This document shows positions 1 through 8,802 of a DNA stretch of 53,460 nucleotides, piece after piece; position 1 is the stretch's first letter, and the number at the start of each line of letters is the position of its first letter. The DNA lies in NCBI RefSeq assembly GCF_041817755.1, contig NZ_JBGYBX010000069.1, forward strand, positions 1 through 53,460, read 5' to 3'. Both the position numbers and the translations under genes were made by a program. The DNA is from Glaesserella sp041817755. GTDB lineage: Bacteria > Pseudomonadota > Gammaproteobacteria > Enterobacterales > Pasteurellaceae. The notes beneath the pieces were generated by a model. It was not told the DNA's origin, did no database searches, and worked only from the letters and a program-made list of their open reading frames with translations.

Positions 1-103
1 ACATTAATATGAATTTCAAGTTAAGCACTTATCAAGACTTCAAAATTAAAAAATATTTTCAAACAAAGTCAATCAACAAGTGCCCACACAGATTGTCTGA
101 TAA

Positions 104-117
104 ATTGTTAAAGAGCA
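104..117 (-). promoter_or_regulatory. boxA antiterminator in rRNA operon leader
   Basis: On the minus strand this reads TGCTCTTTAACAAT, the boxA element that loads the Nus antitermination complex on rRNA transcripts. The following bases closely resemble the enterobacterial 16S leader just after boxA. The 16S gene itself lies beyond the left edge, so the operon is inferred. Confidence 0.85.
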
Positions 118-121
118 AAAA

Positions 122-165
122 ACAACGACGCACTGTTTAATCACTTCGCAACAGCGCGTCGTTGT
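122..165 (-). repeat. stem-loop in rRNA leader
   Basis: A 10-bp perfect inverted repeat (ACAACGACGC at 122-131, its complement at 156-165) lies between the rRNA promoter and boxA. It would form a stable hairpin at the 5' end of the pre-rRNA. It lacks a following T-run, so it is probably not a terminator. Confidence 0.6.
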
Positions 166-174
166 GTGGGGCGC

Positions 175-202
175 ATTATAGAGATTTTAGAATTCCGCGC
201 AA
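175..202 (-). promoter_or_regulatory. rRNA operon promoter
   Basis: On the minus strand there is a -35 TTGCGC (197-202), a 16-bp spacer and a perfect -10 TATAAT (175-180). A GC-rich stretch (GCGCCCC) follows the -10, as in growth-rate-controlled stable RNA promoters. An A/T-rich tract upstream of the -35 (203-230) could act as an UP element. The promoter reads leftward into the boxA leader. Confidence 0.82.
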
Positions 203-249
203 GCGATTTTTGCAAAATTTTTGAAAAATCCGACCGCTTGTTGAAAAAC

Positions 250-268
250 AATTCAGTTTGGCTGAATT
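250..268 (-). terminator. ptsG terminator
   Basis: A 7-bp perfect stem AATTCAG/CTGAATT with a 5-base loop is followed on the minus strand by GTTTTT. It lies about 60 bp past the ptsG stop codon and should keep ptsG transcription out of the rRNA promoter. It sits inside a wider inverted pair of uptake words (232-240 and 277-285). Confidence 0.65.
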
Positions 269-326
269 TTTAGCAGCAAGCGGTCTGTTTTAGGGCTAAT
301 TTTGCAAATACGGAATTGCTTTGAAA

Positions 327-1820
327 CTAATCTTCTTTTCCTAAAATCTGATTAACCTCACTTTTATATAACACAGCTTTTGCGCCGAAAATAGCTTGAA
401 TACCTCCGCCAACTTCAAGTACATCCACTGCGCCCAATGATTTTAAGCAGGCTTTATCTACTTTTTTCACCTCTTTTACGGCAACACGCAAACGGGTAAT
501 ACACGCATCGACATTTTCGATATTGGTTGCCGAACCTAATGCTTCAATAATTTTGTGCGCATTTTCGGTTAATGATGTGGTTTGTTGCTCTACAACGTCT
601 TCTTGATCATCCCCCCTTCCCGGTGTCATCACATTAAATTTGCGAATCAGGAACAGGAAAGAGAAATAATAAAGTGCCGCCCAAGGTAGTCCCACCATTA
701 CGACACGAATCCAGTGGGTATTTTCATTACCTTGTAGAATACCGAACAGTAAGAAGTCGATAAATCCACCAGAGAAAGTATTACCGATAGACACATTCAG
801 AAAATCGGCAATATAGAATGACACACCGTCTAAGAAAGCATGGAACACATAGAGCCACGGAGCAACGAATAAGAACATAAATTCAATCGGCTCAGTGATG
901 CCTGTAATAAACGAAGTTAATGCAGCACCAAGGAACAACCCTCCAATCGCTTTGCGACGATCTTTCGGAGCCGCATGATACATTGCCAAACAGGCTGCCG
1001 GCAAACCGAACATCATGGTATCAAAACGACCGGCAAAGAATCGAGTTCCTTCGGTAAATAAACCTTGGTGATTCGGATCCGCCAATTGAGCAAAGAAGAT
1101 TTTTTGTGCGCCGATAACAGTTTCACCGTTTACTACTTCGGTTCCGCCTAATTCGGTGTACCAAAATAACGGATAAATCATATGGTGCAAACCAATTGCA
1201 CCGCTCAAACGCATTAAAAATCCATAAAAGAACGTGCCGATTTCGCCCATTGAAGCAATACCTTGCCCCGCAGAAACCAGCCAATTTTGGAAGGTCGGCC
1301 AAATTAAGAAGAACAGAGCGCCGACAAAAATTGCCGCAAATGCCGTAACAATCGGAACGAAGCGCGATCCGCCGAAAAAGCCTAGAATTTGCGGCAGCTG
1401 AATATTATGATATTTATTATGTAGTTTAACGGTGATCAACCCCATCACAAGCGAACCGATAACACCGGTATCAATCCCTTTGGTTTCCGGTGAAAAAATC
1501 GGAATCAATGCCGCAATCGTTCCCGTCATAATCAAATAACCGACGACGGAAGCTAATGCCGCTACGCCTTTATCTCGCTTGGCTAAACCGATACCCAAAC
1601 CGATACAGAGCAACAGCGCAAGATTAGCAAACACCACACTGCCTGCCGCCGCCATAATTTGAAATATGCCTTGCAAAGTCGGGTTATCCAATATCGGATA
1701 AGCTTGCACCGTCGCTTTATTCGACAATGCACCGCCAATTCCTAATAACAAACCCGCCGCCGGCAAGATGGCGATCGGCAACATAAAGGCTTTACCGACT
1801 TGTTGAAGTTGTTTAAACAT
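327..1820 (-). CDS. ptsG: PTS glucose-type permease EIICB
   Basis: This is a 497-residue membrane permease of the phosphotransferase system that imports a hexose, most likely glucose, and phosphorylates it. Residues 1 to about 390 are the hydrophobic EIIC channel with the GITEPIEF substrate-site motif. A hydrophilic linker leads to an EIIB domain (about 415-495), whose phosphorylated cysteine is C440 in CITRLR. No EIIA domain is attached, so it must use a separate EIIA (Crr in relatives). The gene stands alone and ends in its own hairpin. A good CRP site about 65 bp upstream fits catabolite control. Maltose- or N-acetylglucosamine-type EIICB proteins share this architecture, so the family is certain but glucose specificity is inferred from overall likeness to PtsG. 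Confidence 0.85.
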   Translation of the reverse strand: MFKQLQQVGKAFMLPIAILPAAGLLLGIGGALSNKATVQAYPILDNPTLQGIFQIMAAAGSVVFANLALLLCIGLGIGLAKRDKGVAALASVVGYLIMTGTIAALIPIFSPETKGIDTGVIGSLVMGLITVKLHNKYHNIQLPQILGFFGGSRFVPIVTAFAAIFVGALFFLIWPTFQNWLVSAGQGIASMGEIGTFFYGFLMRLSGAIGLHHMIYPLFWYTELGGTEVVNGETVIGAQKIFFAQLADPNHQGLFTEGTRFFAGRFDTMMFGLPAACLAMYHAAPKDRRKAIGGLFLGAALTSFITGITEPIEFMFLFVAPWLYVFHAFLDGVSFYIADFLNVSIGNTFSGGFIDFLLFGILQGNENTHWIRVVMVGLPWAALYYFSFLFLIRKFNVMTPGRGDDQEDVVEQQTTSLTENAHKIIEALGSATNIENVDACITRLRVAVKEVKKVDKACLKSLGAVDVLEVGGGIQAIFGAKAVLYKSEVNQILGKED

Positions 1821-1884
1821 AAATGTCTCCTTTTATATTCAAAAAACCATTGGCGTAAGGATACCGCTATTCACAATAAAAAAA

Positions 1885-1900
1885 TGTGACGTTATTCTCA
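1885..1900. promoter_or_regulatory. CRP site upstream of ptsG
   Basis: TGTGA, six bases, then TCTCA: one mismatch from the CRP consensus TGTGA-N6-TCACA, with A/T-rich flanks. It lies between the rbsK stop and the ptsG start, in position to activate ptsG. Confidence 0.6.
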
Positions 1901-1930
1901 ATTTTGCTAAAAAGAAGAGAAACACCAAAT

Positions 1931-2854
1931 TTATGGGTTTAATGATAAAAAAACTTCAACTTCTTCCCTTGTCGGAATCGCCGTTTGCGCCCCTATTCGA
2001 GTAACCGAAATCGCTGCAGCGGCATGAGCAAAACGAATCGCATCTTTAGCTGATTTTCCTTCCAATAATGCCGTCACAAAAGCGCCGTTAAAGGTATCGC
2101 CTGCGGCTGTTGTATCTACTGCATCAACTCGGAAACCCGGAATAATTTCGCCTTGCCCTTTTTCACTGTAATACACGCCTTTTGAACCTAGGGTAATCAA
2201 TACCGTTTCGATCCCTAGTTGATGAAAATGGTTTGCTGCTACTGCTGCAGTTTGCTCATCGGTCACTTTAATCCCTGTCAGTATTTCCGCTTCCGTTTCA
2301 TTCGGGGTGATAATGTCAATGTGTGATAACAAACTGTCCGGTAAAGGTTGAGCCGGAGCGGGGTTTAACACCACTTTTACCCCGGCTGATTTTGCAAATT
2401 TTGTCGCTAAAGTGACCGCTTGTAACGGGCTTTCTAACTGCATCAGCAAAATATCAGCTTGTTCTATCTGTGATTTATGTTGTTCAACTAAGGATTCGGA
2501 AAGATCCGCATTTGCCCCAGCAGAAATCACAATGCTATTTTCACCCGAATCGGCAACTTGAATCATCGCCAGCCCCGTTGATTGATTTGGAATGACACAG
2601 ATTGCCGATGTATCGATACCATCTTGTTCAAAAGCTTGTTTCATCGTTTGTCCGATTTGATCATCGCCAATCGCACCGATAAAGCTGACTTTCGCTCCAA
2701 CACGAGCTGCAGCAACCGCTTGATTTGCCCCTTTTCCGCCATAGGCAATTTGATAGCCATAACCCGTTAAGGTTTCACCCGCTTTGGGGAAATAAGGTAC
2801 TCGAATCACGTGATCGACATTGATACTACCGAGAACACAAAGTTTGTTTTTCAT
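1931..2854 (-). CDS. rbsK: ribokinase
   Basis: Ribokinase phosphorylates D-ribose to D-ribose 5-phosphate with ATP in the cytoplasm. The PfkB-family N-terminal sugar-binding motif GGKGANQA is at residues 39-46, and the C-terminal DTTAAGDTFNGAF signature spans 247-259 with catalytic base D253. I choose the ATG at 2854 (307 aa) rather than the GTG at 2863 because AGGTGG sits five bases before that ATG. It is the last gene of rbsDACBK. It is separated from rbsB by an inverted pair of uptake words, and rbsR, which often follows rbsK, is not here. Confidence 0.95.
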   Translation of the reverse strand: MKNKLCVLGSINVDHVIRVPYFPKAGETLTGYGYQIAYGGKGANQAVAAARVGAKVSFIGAIGDDQIGQTMKQAFEQDGIDTSAICVIPNQSTGLAMIQVADSGENSIVISAGANADLSESLVEQHKSQIEQADILLMQLESPLQAVTLATKFAKSAGVKVVLNPAPAQPLPDSLLSHIDIITPNETEAEILTGIKVTDEQTAAVAANHFHQLGIETVLITLGSKGVYYSEKGQGEIIPGFRVDAVDTTAAGDTFNGAFVTALLEGKSAKDAIRFAHAAAAISVTRIGAQTAIPTREEVEVFLSLNP

Positions 2855-2872
2855 TTTGACCACCTACTAAAA

Positions 2873-2919
2873 ACAAGCGGTCAGATTTTGCAGATATTTT
2901 GCTAAAAGTGACCGCTTGT
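2873..2919. terminator. inverted uptake-sequence hairpin between rbsB and rbsK
   Basis: ACAAGCGGTCA (2873-2883) and its complement (2909-2919) form an 11-bp stem with an A/T-rich loop. It contains two copies of the Actinobacillus-type DNA uptake word. As it lies inside the rbs operon it may cause partial termination or mRNA processing rather than full stop. Confidence 0.6.
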
Positions 2920-2925
2920 TTAAGA

Positions 2926-3798
2926 CTATTTCGTGACGACTTTTAACGGAACAGGGATTTGTGCGTCGACTTTTTCGCCTTTCAACACTTTATCCGCCGC
3001 TTCTACACCTAACTCGCCAATTTTTTCCGGTTGTTGTGCAATGGTTGCGGCAAGTTGTCCGCCATTAACGGCTTTTACCGCATCATCCGTACCATCAAAA
3101 CCAACCACTAAGATATTTTTACCCGATGCTTTGATCGCCCGTAAAGCGCCTAATGCCATTTCATCATTTTGAGCAAATACCGCTTTGGCAGAACCGTGGC
3201 TGGCAAGTAAGTTTTCCATGACATTTAAACCTTTAGTACGGTCGAAATCCGCCGGTTGGCTAGCAAGCAGTTCAAATTGGTTGGCTTCCACCGCTTGTTT
3301 AAAACCTTCACCGCGTTCACGCGCTGCAGAGGTGCCAGCAATCCCCTCCAATTGAATCACTTTGGCATTTTTACCGACTTTTTCAGCGATAAAATCCCCC
3401 GCCATTTTTCCGCCTGCCACGTTATCGGAGGCAATATGGCTCACGACATTACCTTTATTTGCACCACGGTCTAAGGTGATCACCGGAATATTTTTCTTAT
3501 TGGCTACCGCAACGGCGGTACCTACCGCTTCAGAATCGGTCGGGTTGATTAATAATACTTTTGCACCACGCACAGTCACATCTTCGACATTAGACAGCTC
3601 TTTAGCCGGGTCATTTTGTGAATCCAACACAACTAAGTTATAGCCTAATTCTTTGGCTTTCTTCTCTGCGCCTTCTTTTAAGGTCACAAAAAATGGGTTA
3701 TCTAAGGTTGAAATTGCCAATGCGATAGTTTCCTTTGCCATTGCTGATGTACTGAATGCCAAACCTAACGCAATCGCTAATGAAGTGAATTTTTTCAT
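2926..3798 (-). CDS. rbsB: ribose ABC transporter, periplasmic binding protein
   Basis: This is the periplasmic D-ribose receptor that delivers sugar to the RbsAC permease. It is 290 aa with a Sec signal peptide (MKKFTSLAIALGLAFSTSAMA, cut before KE) and the type I periplasmic-binding fold of the LacI/RbsB family, including ISTLDNPFFVTL near the mature N-terminus and VVGFDGTDDA in the C-terminal lobe. AGGAGA is well placed before the ATG. It lies between rbsC and rbsK. The unusually long gap to rbsC (200 bp) contains a composite palindromic element, a plausible point of mRNA stabilisation that would let RbsB be made in excess. Confidence 0.96.
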   Translation of the reverse strand: MKKFTSLAIALGLAFSTSAMAKETIALAISTLDNPFFVTLKEGAEKKAKELGYNLVVLDSQNDPAKELSNVEDVTVRGAKVLLINPTDSEAVGTAVAVANKKNIPVITLDRGANKGNVVSHIASDNVAGGKMAGDFIAEKVGKNAKVIQLEGIAGTSAARERGEGFKQAVEANQFELLASQPADFDRTKGLNVMENLLASHGSAKAVFAQNDEMALGALRAIKASGKNILVVGFDGTDDAVKAVNGGQLAATIAQQPEKIGELGVEAADKVLKGEKVDAQIPVPLKVVTK

Positions 3799-3843
3799 AA
3801 AAATCTCCTATGTAATGAAGAATGATGAGAAAGAACTTTATTT

Positions 3844-3957
3844 CCTAGCACGGCAGAGCCGTACTAGGTTAAGCATAATTCAGCTCCTTTGGAGCTGTCG
3901 CTTAGGAACAGCAACGCTGCTCAACTACACGTAACCTAGTACGCGTAGCGTGCTAGG
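3844..3957. repeat. composite palindromic element between rbsC and rbsB
   Basis: This 114-bp element has 9-bp terminal inverted repeats (CCTAGCACG at 3844-3852, CGTGCTAGG at 3949-3957). Each end also forms its own hairpin (3844-3868 and 3935-3957). Between them lie two more perfect small hairpins, 3881-3897 (CAGCTCC/GGAGCTG) and 3909-3919 (CAGC/GCTG). A lone hairpin with the same CCTAGCACGGC arm follows tldD. It looks like a mobile or REP-like intergenic repeat. Confidence 0.7.
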
Positions 3958-3998
3958 ATTAAAAGCTCTACGTTACAACGTTAAAATATAAACAACCG

Positions 3999-4958
3999 CT
4001 ACACTTTTTTACGACCAATGAAGTTATCTAAGATAACTGCAGCTAAGATTACCAGTGCTTTCGCAACCAGTTGATAGTAAGAGTCAATGTCTAATAAATT
4101 CAAGGCATTGCTCAAGAAACCGATAATTAATGCACCGATTAACGTACCGATAATACGGCCTTTACCGCCCATAAGACTGGTGCCACCGACGACAACAGCC
4201 GCTATCGCATCTAATTCATAACCTGTTCCTGCCGTAGGTTGGGCGGAACCTAATCGAGACGTGACGATTAAACCGGCAAGGGCAGCAAGTACACCACTGA
4301 CCGCAAATACAAAGAGTTTCACTTTATTGACGTTAATCCCTGAAAGGGCGGTTGCTGATTCATTTCCCCCTAAAGCATAAATATAGCGTCCCATACGCGT
4401 CTGCGTGAGTACAAACCAACCTAACGCAAACAAGATGAACATCAGCCAAACAGGAACCGGAATACCGAGCCAAATCCCCGTACCGATTTCGGCGAAGGCA
4501 TCGGCATTATCGGAAAAACCGGTGCTAATCGGGCGACCGCCCATATAAATCATGGTCACGCCGCGTAATAACAGCATCGTAATCAAGGTTGCCATAAAGG
4601 CCTGTACTTTACCGAACGCCACCAGTGATCCATTCAACAAGCCGATCAGCCCGCCAAAAATCAGTACGGTAGGAATCACTACATAAACCGGTAAATCCAT
4701 ACCGACTAACGTTGCGGCTACCGCACCGGTCAGTGCCAATACCGAACCGACCGATAAATCAATGCCGGCAATCAAAATCACAAAGGTCATGCCAATCGCA
4801 ATAATGGCGTTCACCGAAGTTTGACGCAGAATGTTAAGCAAGTTATCCGTGGTAAAAAAATCCGGATTTAAAAATGACACCACGACAATCAACGTGATTA
4901 ACGCGATAATCGACCGTTGGTCGATTAAAAATTTAGTAAGGTTAAACGATTTATTCAT
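3999..4958 (-). CDS. rbsC: ribose ABC transporter, permease
   Basis: This is the inner-membrane channel subunit of the ribose importer. The 319-aa protein is highly hydrophobic with multiple membrane segments. It has the conserved loop GGTSLMGGKGRIIGTLIGAL near residues 250-270 that contacts the ATPase RbsA. The start is taken at the ATG at 4958, seven bases after AGGAAA, rather than the TTG at 4964. It follows rbsA by 11 bp and is clearly co-transcribed. Confidence 0.95.
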   Translation of the reverse strand: MNKSFNLTKFLIDQRSIIALITLIVVVSFLNPDFFTTDNLLNILRQTSVNAIIAIGMTFVILIAGIDLSVGSVLALTGAVAATLVGMDLPVYVVIPTVLIFGGLIGLLNGSLVAFGKVQAFMATLITMLLLRGVTMIYMGGRPISTGFSDNADAFAEIGTGIWLGIPVPVWLMFILFALGWFVLTQTRMGRYIYALGGNESATALSGINVNKVKLFVFAVSGVLAALAGLIVTSRLGSAQPTAGTGYELDAIAAVVVGGTSLMGGKGRIIGTLIGALIIGFLSNALNLLDIDSYYQLVAKALVILAAVILDNFIGRKKV

Positions 4959-4969
4959 TTGCAAATTTC

Positions 4970-6469
4970 CTATGAGATCTGACCGCTTGTTTTACCGATT
5001 GCCGCCGCCAATAATTTCTCTTGCGTCGCTTCTTGACGGGTAAATTCACCGCTGATTCTCCCTTCCCGCATCACTAAAATACGATCGGACATTCCCAAGA
5101 CTTCCGGCATATCGGACGACACTAAAATGATACTCAGCCCTTCCGCTTTAAATTTATTGATCAGTTGATAGATTTCTTTTTTTGCCCCGACATCGACACC
5201 TCGGGTCGGCTCATCTAAAATCAGCACATTCGGGCGGGTCATTAAGCCTTTGGCAATCGCCACTTTTTGCTGATTTCCGCCGGAAAGTTCTCCGATAATT
5301 TTTTCGGCGTTGGGGGTTTTGATATTAAACAGCTCAATAAAATCCGTGACGACCATATTCTCTCGAACTTTATCAATTCGTCCGTAGCGGGAAAATTGCT
5401 CTAATGCGGTCAACGACATATTCTCTTTCACCGACATACCTAGCACTAAACCGTCACCCTTGCGGTCTTCAGAAATATAGACAATGCCGTTATCTAATCC
5501 ATTTTGGGCAGTCTGGTTATGAATGTCTTTGCCATCTAATTTGACTGAGCCTGATGTACGTGGCAATGCCCCGTAAAGTACTTTCATCAACTCGGTTCGC
5601 CCTGCGCCCATTAACCCTGAAACACCGAGAATTTCGCCTTTTTTCAGGTTGAATGAGATTTGGTGAACACCGCTTCCCGTCAAATTATTGACTTCAAGGC
5701 GCACACTGCCTTGATCGGTGTCGATATGCGGATATTGTTCTTCCAATTTTCGTCCGACCATCATTTCAATCAATTGATCTTCGGTTAAATCGGCAACGGC
5801 TTTTTCCCCGATAAATTGCCCGTCACGCAAAACAGTCACATCATCACAAATTTGAAAAATTTCTTTAATACGGTGGGAAATATAGACAATGCCTCGACCT
5901 TCCGCTTTCAACTCACGGATCACCGCAAACAGCGCTTCGGTTTCCGTATCCGTCAGCGCATCGGTCGGTTCATCCATGACAATCACTTTGGATTCAAAGC
6001 TCAAGGCTTTCGCAATTTCTACCATTTGTCGTTCACCGATAGAAAGCTCACCGGCAGGAAGTTTACTGGAATGGCGAACACCAAGGCGAGCTAACAAGCG
6101 GTCGGATTCCGCATACATTTTACGCCAATCAATACCGCCCCAAGGGTGCGTAAATTCACGACCAAGAAAGATATTTTCGGCAATCGACAAGTTTCCCAAA
6201 ATATTCAGCTCTTGGTGAATAATGCTCAATCCGGCTTCTTGAGAGGCCTTCGGATTGGCAAATGTCACCGCTTGTCCCAGATATTCAATCGTGCCGGCAT
6301 CACGTTGATAAATTCCGGTGAGAATTTTCATTAAGGTGGATTTACCCGCCCCATTTTCCCCCATTAACGCCATCGCTCTACCGGCATAGACATTCAAGCA
6401 AGCATTTTTAAGCGCCTGAACACCGGGAAAGGCTTTATCTATTCCGCTAATTTTGAGTAAGGTTTTCAT
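4970..6469 (-). CDS. rbsA: ribose ABC transporter, ATP-binding protein
   Basis: This cytoplasmic ATPase energises ribose uptake. It has two fused ABC domains. The first has Walker A GENGAGKST (about 37-45), signature LSIGERQ and Walker B VIVMDEPTDALT. The second has a degenerate Walker A (GLMGAGRTE), signature LSGGNQQ and VLILDEPTRGVD. That asymmetry is normal in sugar importers of this class. The ATG at 6469 is preferred (499 aa) because AGGTGG lies five bases upstream; GTG (6478) and ATG (6472) are other options. It follows the rbsD stop directly. Confidence 0.96.
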   Translation of the reverse strand: MKTLLKISGIDKAFPGVQALKNACLNVYAGRAMALMGENGAGKSTLMKILTGIYQRDAGTIEYLGQAVTFANPKASQEAGLSIIHQELNILGNLSIAENIFLGREFTHPWGGIDWRKMYAESDRLLARLGVRHSSKLPAGELSIGERQMVEIAKALSFESKVIVMDEPTDALTDTETEALFAVIRELKAEGRGIVYISHRIKEIFQICDDVTVLRDGQFIGEKAVADLTEDQLIEMMVGRKLEEQYPHIDTDQGSVRLEVNNLTGSGVHQISFNLKKGEILGVSGLMGAGRTELMKVLYGALPRTSGSVKLDGKDIHNQTAQNGLDNGIVYISEDRKGDGLVLGMSVKENMSLTALEQFSRYGRIDKVRENMVVTDFIELFNIKTPNAEKIIGELSGGNQQKVAIAKGLMTRPNVLILDEPTRGVDVGAKKEIYQLINKFKAEGLSIILVSSDMPEVLGMSDRILVMREGRISGEFTRQEATQEKLLAAAIGKTSGQIS

Positions 6470-6478
6470 CATATCCAC

Positions 6479-6898
6479 CTAAAACGGTACGCCCGAATAG
6501 AGAATAACATTGGCATACGGACTACATTCTCCCGTTCTGACGACAGCTTTGGCATGATTGCTTTGCTGTTTAAAGTCCTGATGAGGCACGTAGAGAATAT
6601 CAATAGGCTTATTTTGTTGTTGAGCGGTTTGATTAATGAGAGTTAATAATTGTTGTTCAATGTGAGGGTTATGTATTTTGATTTCTTCCGCTAATAGAAT
6701 TTTTTCAATAAAGAGTTCGCTTAACACCGCTTGTAAAGTCGAAAAAAAGTCCGGAATACCTTGCGTTAAGGCTAGATCAATACAGTGCTGTTCGGCGGGA
6801 ATCGGTAAACCCGCATCACAAATGGTTAATCCGTCAGTATGTCCCATTGTGGCAATCACATGAGAAAGTTGAGCATTTAAGATTGTTGTCTTTTTCAT
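6479..6898 (-). CDS. rbsD: D-ribose pyranase
   Basis: RbsD interconverts the beta-pyranose and beta-furanose forms of D-ribose so that RbsK gets its substrate. The protein is 139 aa from the ATG at 6898, the usual family length, with the conserved GHTDGLTICDAGLPIP near residues 18-33 and GECSPYANVIL near the C-terminus. GGAGG lies seven bases before this ATG. It is the first gene of rbsDACBK and is preceded by a perfect LacI-family operator. Confidence 0.95.
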   Translation of the reverse strand: MKKTTILNAQLSHVIATMGHTDGLTICDAGLPIPAEQHCIDLALTQGIPDFFSTLQAVLSELFIEKILLAEEIKIHNPHIEQQLLTLINQTAQQQNKPIDILYVPHQDFKQQSNHAKAVVRTGECSPYANVILYSGVPF

Positions 6899-6920
6899 CA
6901 CAAACCCTCCTTAAAAAATC

Positions 6921-6936
6921 ATCGAAACGTTTCGAT
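6921..6936. promoter_or_regulatory. RbsR-type operator
   Basis: ATCGAAACGTTTCGAT is a perfect 16-bp palindrome with the central CGAAACGTTTCG core known for E. coli RbsR. It lies 23 bp before the rbsD start and immediately downstream of the predicted -10, where a bound repressor would block initiation. Confidence 0.85.
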
Positions 6937-6943
6937 AACTAAA

Positions 6944-6972
6944 AGAGTAGAAAAGATTGTCTAAAAAAACAA
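6944..6972 (-). promoter_or_regulatory. rbsDACBK promoter
   Basis: On the minus strand: -35 TTGTTT (6967-6972), 17-bp spacer, -10 TACTCT (6944-6949). The RbsR operator overlaps the expected start point. The hexamers are imperfect. Confidence 0.55.
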
Positions 6973-7010
6973 CTGACTTTTATTAAAAGTGTGATGAGGT
7001 TCAAAAAATA

Positions 7011-7037
7011 AAGCGATTCGTTGTAAACAAATCGCTT
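7011..7037 (-). terminator. terminator of PTS-transketolase operon
   Basis: An 8-bp perfect stem AAGCGATT/AATCGCTT with an 11-base loop lies just past the tktC-like stop. On the minus strand it is followed by TTATTTTTTG. It separates the cassette from the rbs promoter. Confidence 0.7.
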
Positions 7038-7050
7038 ATCATCAATAAAC

Positions 7051-7983
7051 TTAGAAAGCTAAAACCTGCTTCACAATATCGTCCGCGGTCAGTTCATATT
7101 CTTTCATTAAGAAATCTAAGGTGCCGACTTGTCCGTAGCGCTGTTTTATTCCGATTCGTCGTAGCGGTGTAGGACAATGTTCGCATAACACTTCGGCAAC
7201 CGCCGAACCCAAGCCGTTATGGATACTGTGATTTTCACAGGTGACGACTTTGCCCGTTAATTCGGCAAAGCGGATAATACATTCCCGATCGATCGGTTTT
7301 AGCGTGAACATATCGATGACGGAAGCTTCAATACCTTGTTTTTCAAGAATATCAGCCGCTTTCAACGCTTCAGCAACCATAATACCGTTAGCAATTAATG
7401 TGACGTCTTTCCCTTCACGCAGTACCTTAGCTTTACCGATGGTAAAAGATTCTCCTTCCTGATAAATCTTTACTGCTTTTTTACGGATGGTTCTGACCCA
7501 ATAAAACCCGTTCAACTCAGCTAACTGCTTCACCATATTTTCCATCATGGTACCGTCCGTCACTTCCAATACCGTAGCATTGGCAAGCCCGCGTACAATC
7601 CCCATATCTTCAAAAGACATGTGCGTTCCGCCGTTATGTACCGCCGTTACGCCAGAGTCCGAAGCAATCACTTTGACATTCGATCGCTGATAGTCCAGCG
7701 ACATAAAAAGTTGATCAAAACAGCGACGGCTGGCAAAAGCGGTAAACGAATGGACAAACGGAATATGCCCGGCAATCGACAATCCGGCAGCCATACCGAC
7801 AACATTTGCTTCCATAATCCCGCAGTTAATCACTTGATTCGGCAGCTGTTTCTGTACCTTATCCATCGTCAAACAGCTCATTAAATCCGCTTCCAATTGA
7901 ATAACAAGCGGGTTGTTTTGCATAATATTTTGCAAAGTATCGGCATAGATTTTGCGCATTTCAAATTCATCATAAACGAGCAT
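7051..7983 (-). CDS. transketolase-like protein, C-terminal half
   Basis: This protein carries the pyrimidine-binding and C-terminal domains of transketolase (310 aa), with SGVTAVHNGGTHMSFEDMGI in the thiamine-diphosphate-facing region and a late GTLDFLMKEYELTADDI segment. Together with the overlapping upstream gene it should form one transketolase or dihydroxyacetone-synthase-like enzyme that moves two-carbon units between sugar phosphates. The start at 7983 is preferred because GGAGGCGG precedes that ATG; a longer start at 8010 lies deeper in the upstream gene. It overlaps that gene by 14 bp, which suggests coupled translation. The substrate is unknown; split transketolases next to ascorbate-type PTS genes occur in other gamma-proteobacteria. 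Confidence 0.85.
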   Translation of the reverse strand: MLVYDEFEMRKIYADTLQNIMQNNPLVIQLEADLMSCLTMDKVQKQLPNQVINCGIMEANVVGMAAGLSIAGHIPFVHSFTAFASRRCFDQLFMSLDYQRSNVKVIASDSGVTAVHNGGTHMSFEDMGIVRGLANATVLEVTDGTMMENMVKQLAELNGFYWVRTIRKKAVKIYQEGESFTIGKAKVLREGKDVTLIANGIMVAEALKAADILEKQGIEASVIDMFTLKPIDRECIIRFAELTGKVVTCENHSIHNGLGSAVAEVLCEHCPTPLRRIGIKQRYGQVGTLDFLMKEYELTADDIVKQVLAF

Positions 7984-8800
7984 TTTCCGCCTCCAATACC
8001 TCAATGGCACGATTGATTTCCCTACGAATCTCTTCCGTCAAACGTAAATGGTGACAATTCGGTAAACCTTCCAAATAAGGTACGCCTTGTCCTTTCACGC
8101 TATCCAAAATCACCACTAACGGTTTGTCTTTCGGCGGTTCGCTTAAAACATAGTAGAGCTGTTGAATGTCGTCACCTTTAACGGTGACGACCCGAAAACC
8201 AAATGCCGTAAACTTATCCGACAGATCAAACGGATGAATGATGTCGGTTAAATTTCCGTCTAATTGCTGTTTATTAAAATCAACTAAAAGACACAAATGA
8301 GTTAGCCGCCTGTGCGCAATAAACTGAAACGCCTCCCAACATTGCCCTTCGTTTAATTCACCGTCACCGACAATACAAAAGGTTCGATTCGGTAAACCGC
8401 GTAATTGATGGGAAAGGGCAATGCCTGCGGCAATCGACACTCCTTGCCCGAGCGAACCTGTGGTTGCATCAACGCCCAATGTTTTCAGTCTGTCCGGATG
8501 GCTGGGCAATAATGTACCGTTTTGGTTTAACGTGAGCAATTGCTCCACCGGAAAATAACCTTTCAATGCCAAAGTGGCATAAAGTGCCGGTCCGCCATGC
8601 CCTTTCGATAGTACAAAGTAATCTCTTGCCTGCCATTGCGGATTTTTCGGATCAACCTTCATCACTGCGCCGTAAAGCACCGCCAAGGCTTCGACAATGG
8701 ATAAGCTACCGCCGAAATGCCCGAAACCTAAATGTGATAAGCTTTTTAAGGTTTCAATCCGAATTTGGTTGGCAAACGTTTTAAGCCGTTGTTCGTCCAT
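7970..8800 (-). CDS. transketolase-like protein, N-terminal half
   Basis: This is the thiamine-diphosphate-binding half of a split transketolase (276 aa). The cofactor motif GDGELNEGQCWEAF starts at residue 145 and ends with DFNKQQLDGN near 174-183. HFGGSLS at 28-34 and GHGGPALYA near 67 are also typical. A full transketolase has about 660 residues, so this and the next gene together make one enzyme without the usual fusion. It starts two bases after the EIIC stop, with GGAG eight bases before the ATG. Confidence 0.88.
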   Translation of the reverse strand: MDEQRLKTFANQIRIETLKSLSHLGFGHFGGSLSIVEALAVLYGAVMKVDPKNPQWQARDYFVLSKGHGGPALYATLALKGYFPVEQLLTLNQNGTLLPSHPDRLKTLGVDATTGSLGQGVSIAAGIALSHQLRGLPNRTFCIVGDGELNEGQCWEAFQFIAHRRLTHLCLLVDFNKQQLDGNLTDIIHPFDLSDKFTAFGFRVVTVKGDDIQQLYYVLSEPPKDKPLVVILDSVKGQGVPYLEGLPNCHHLRLTEEIRREINRAIEVLEAENARL

Positions 8801-8802
8801 GG

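Noticed and set aside
7970..7983. Possible frameshift splitting one transketolase gene
   Set aside because: The second half has its own strong ribosome binding site and a proper start, and two-gene transketolases of this size are a known family form, so it is a natural split.
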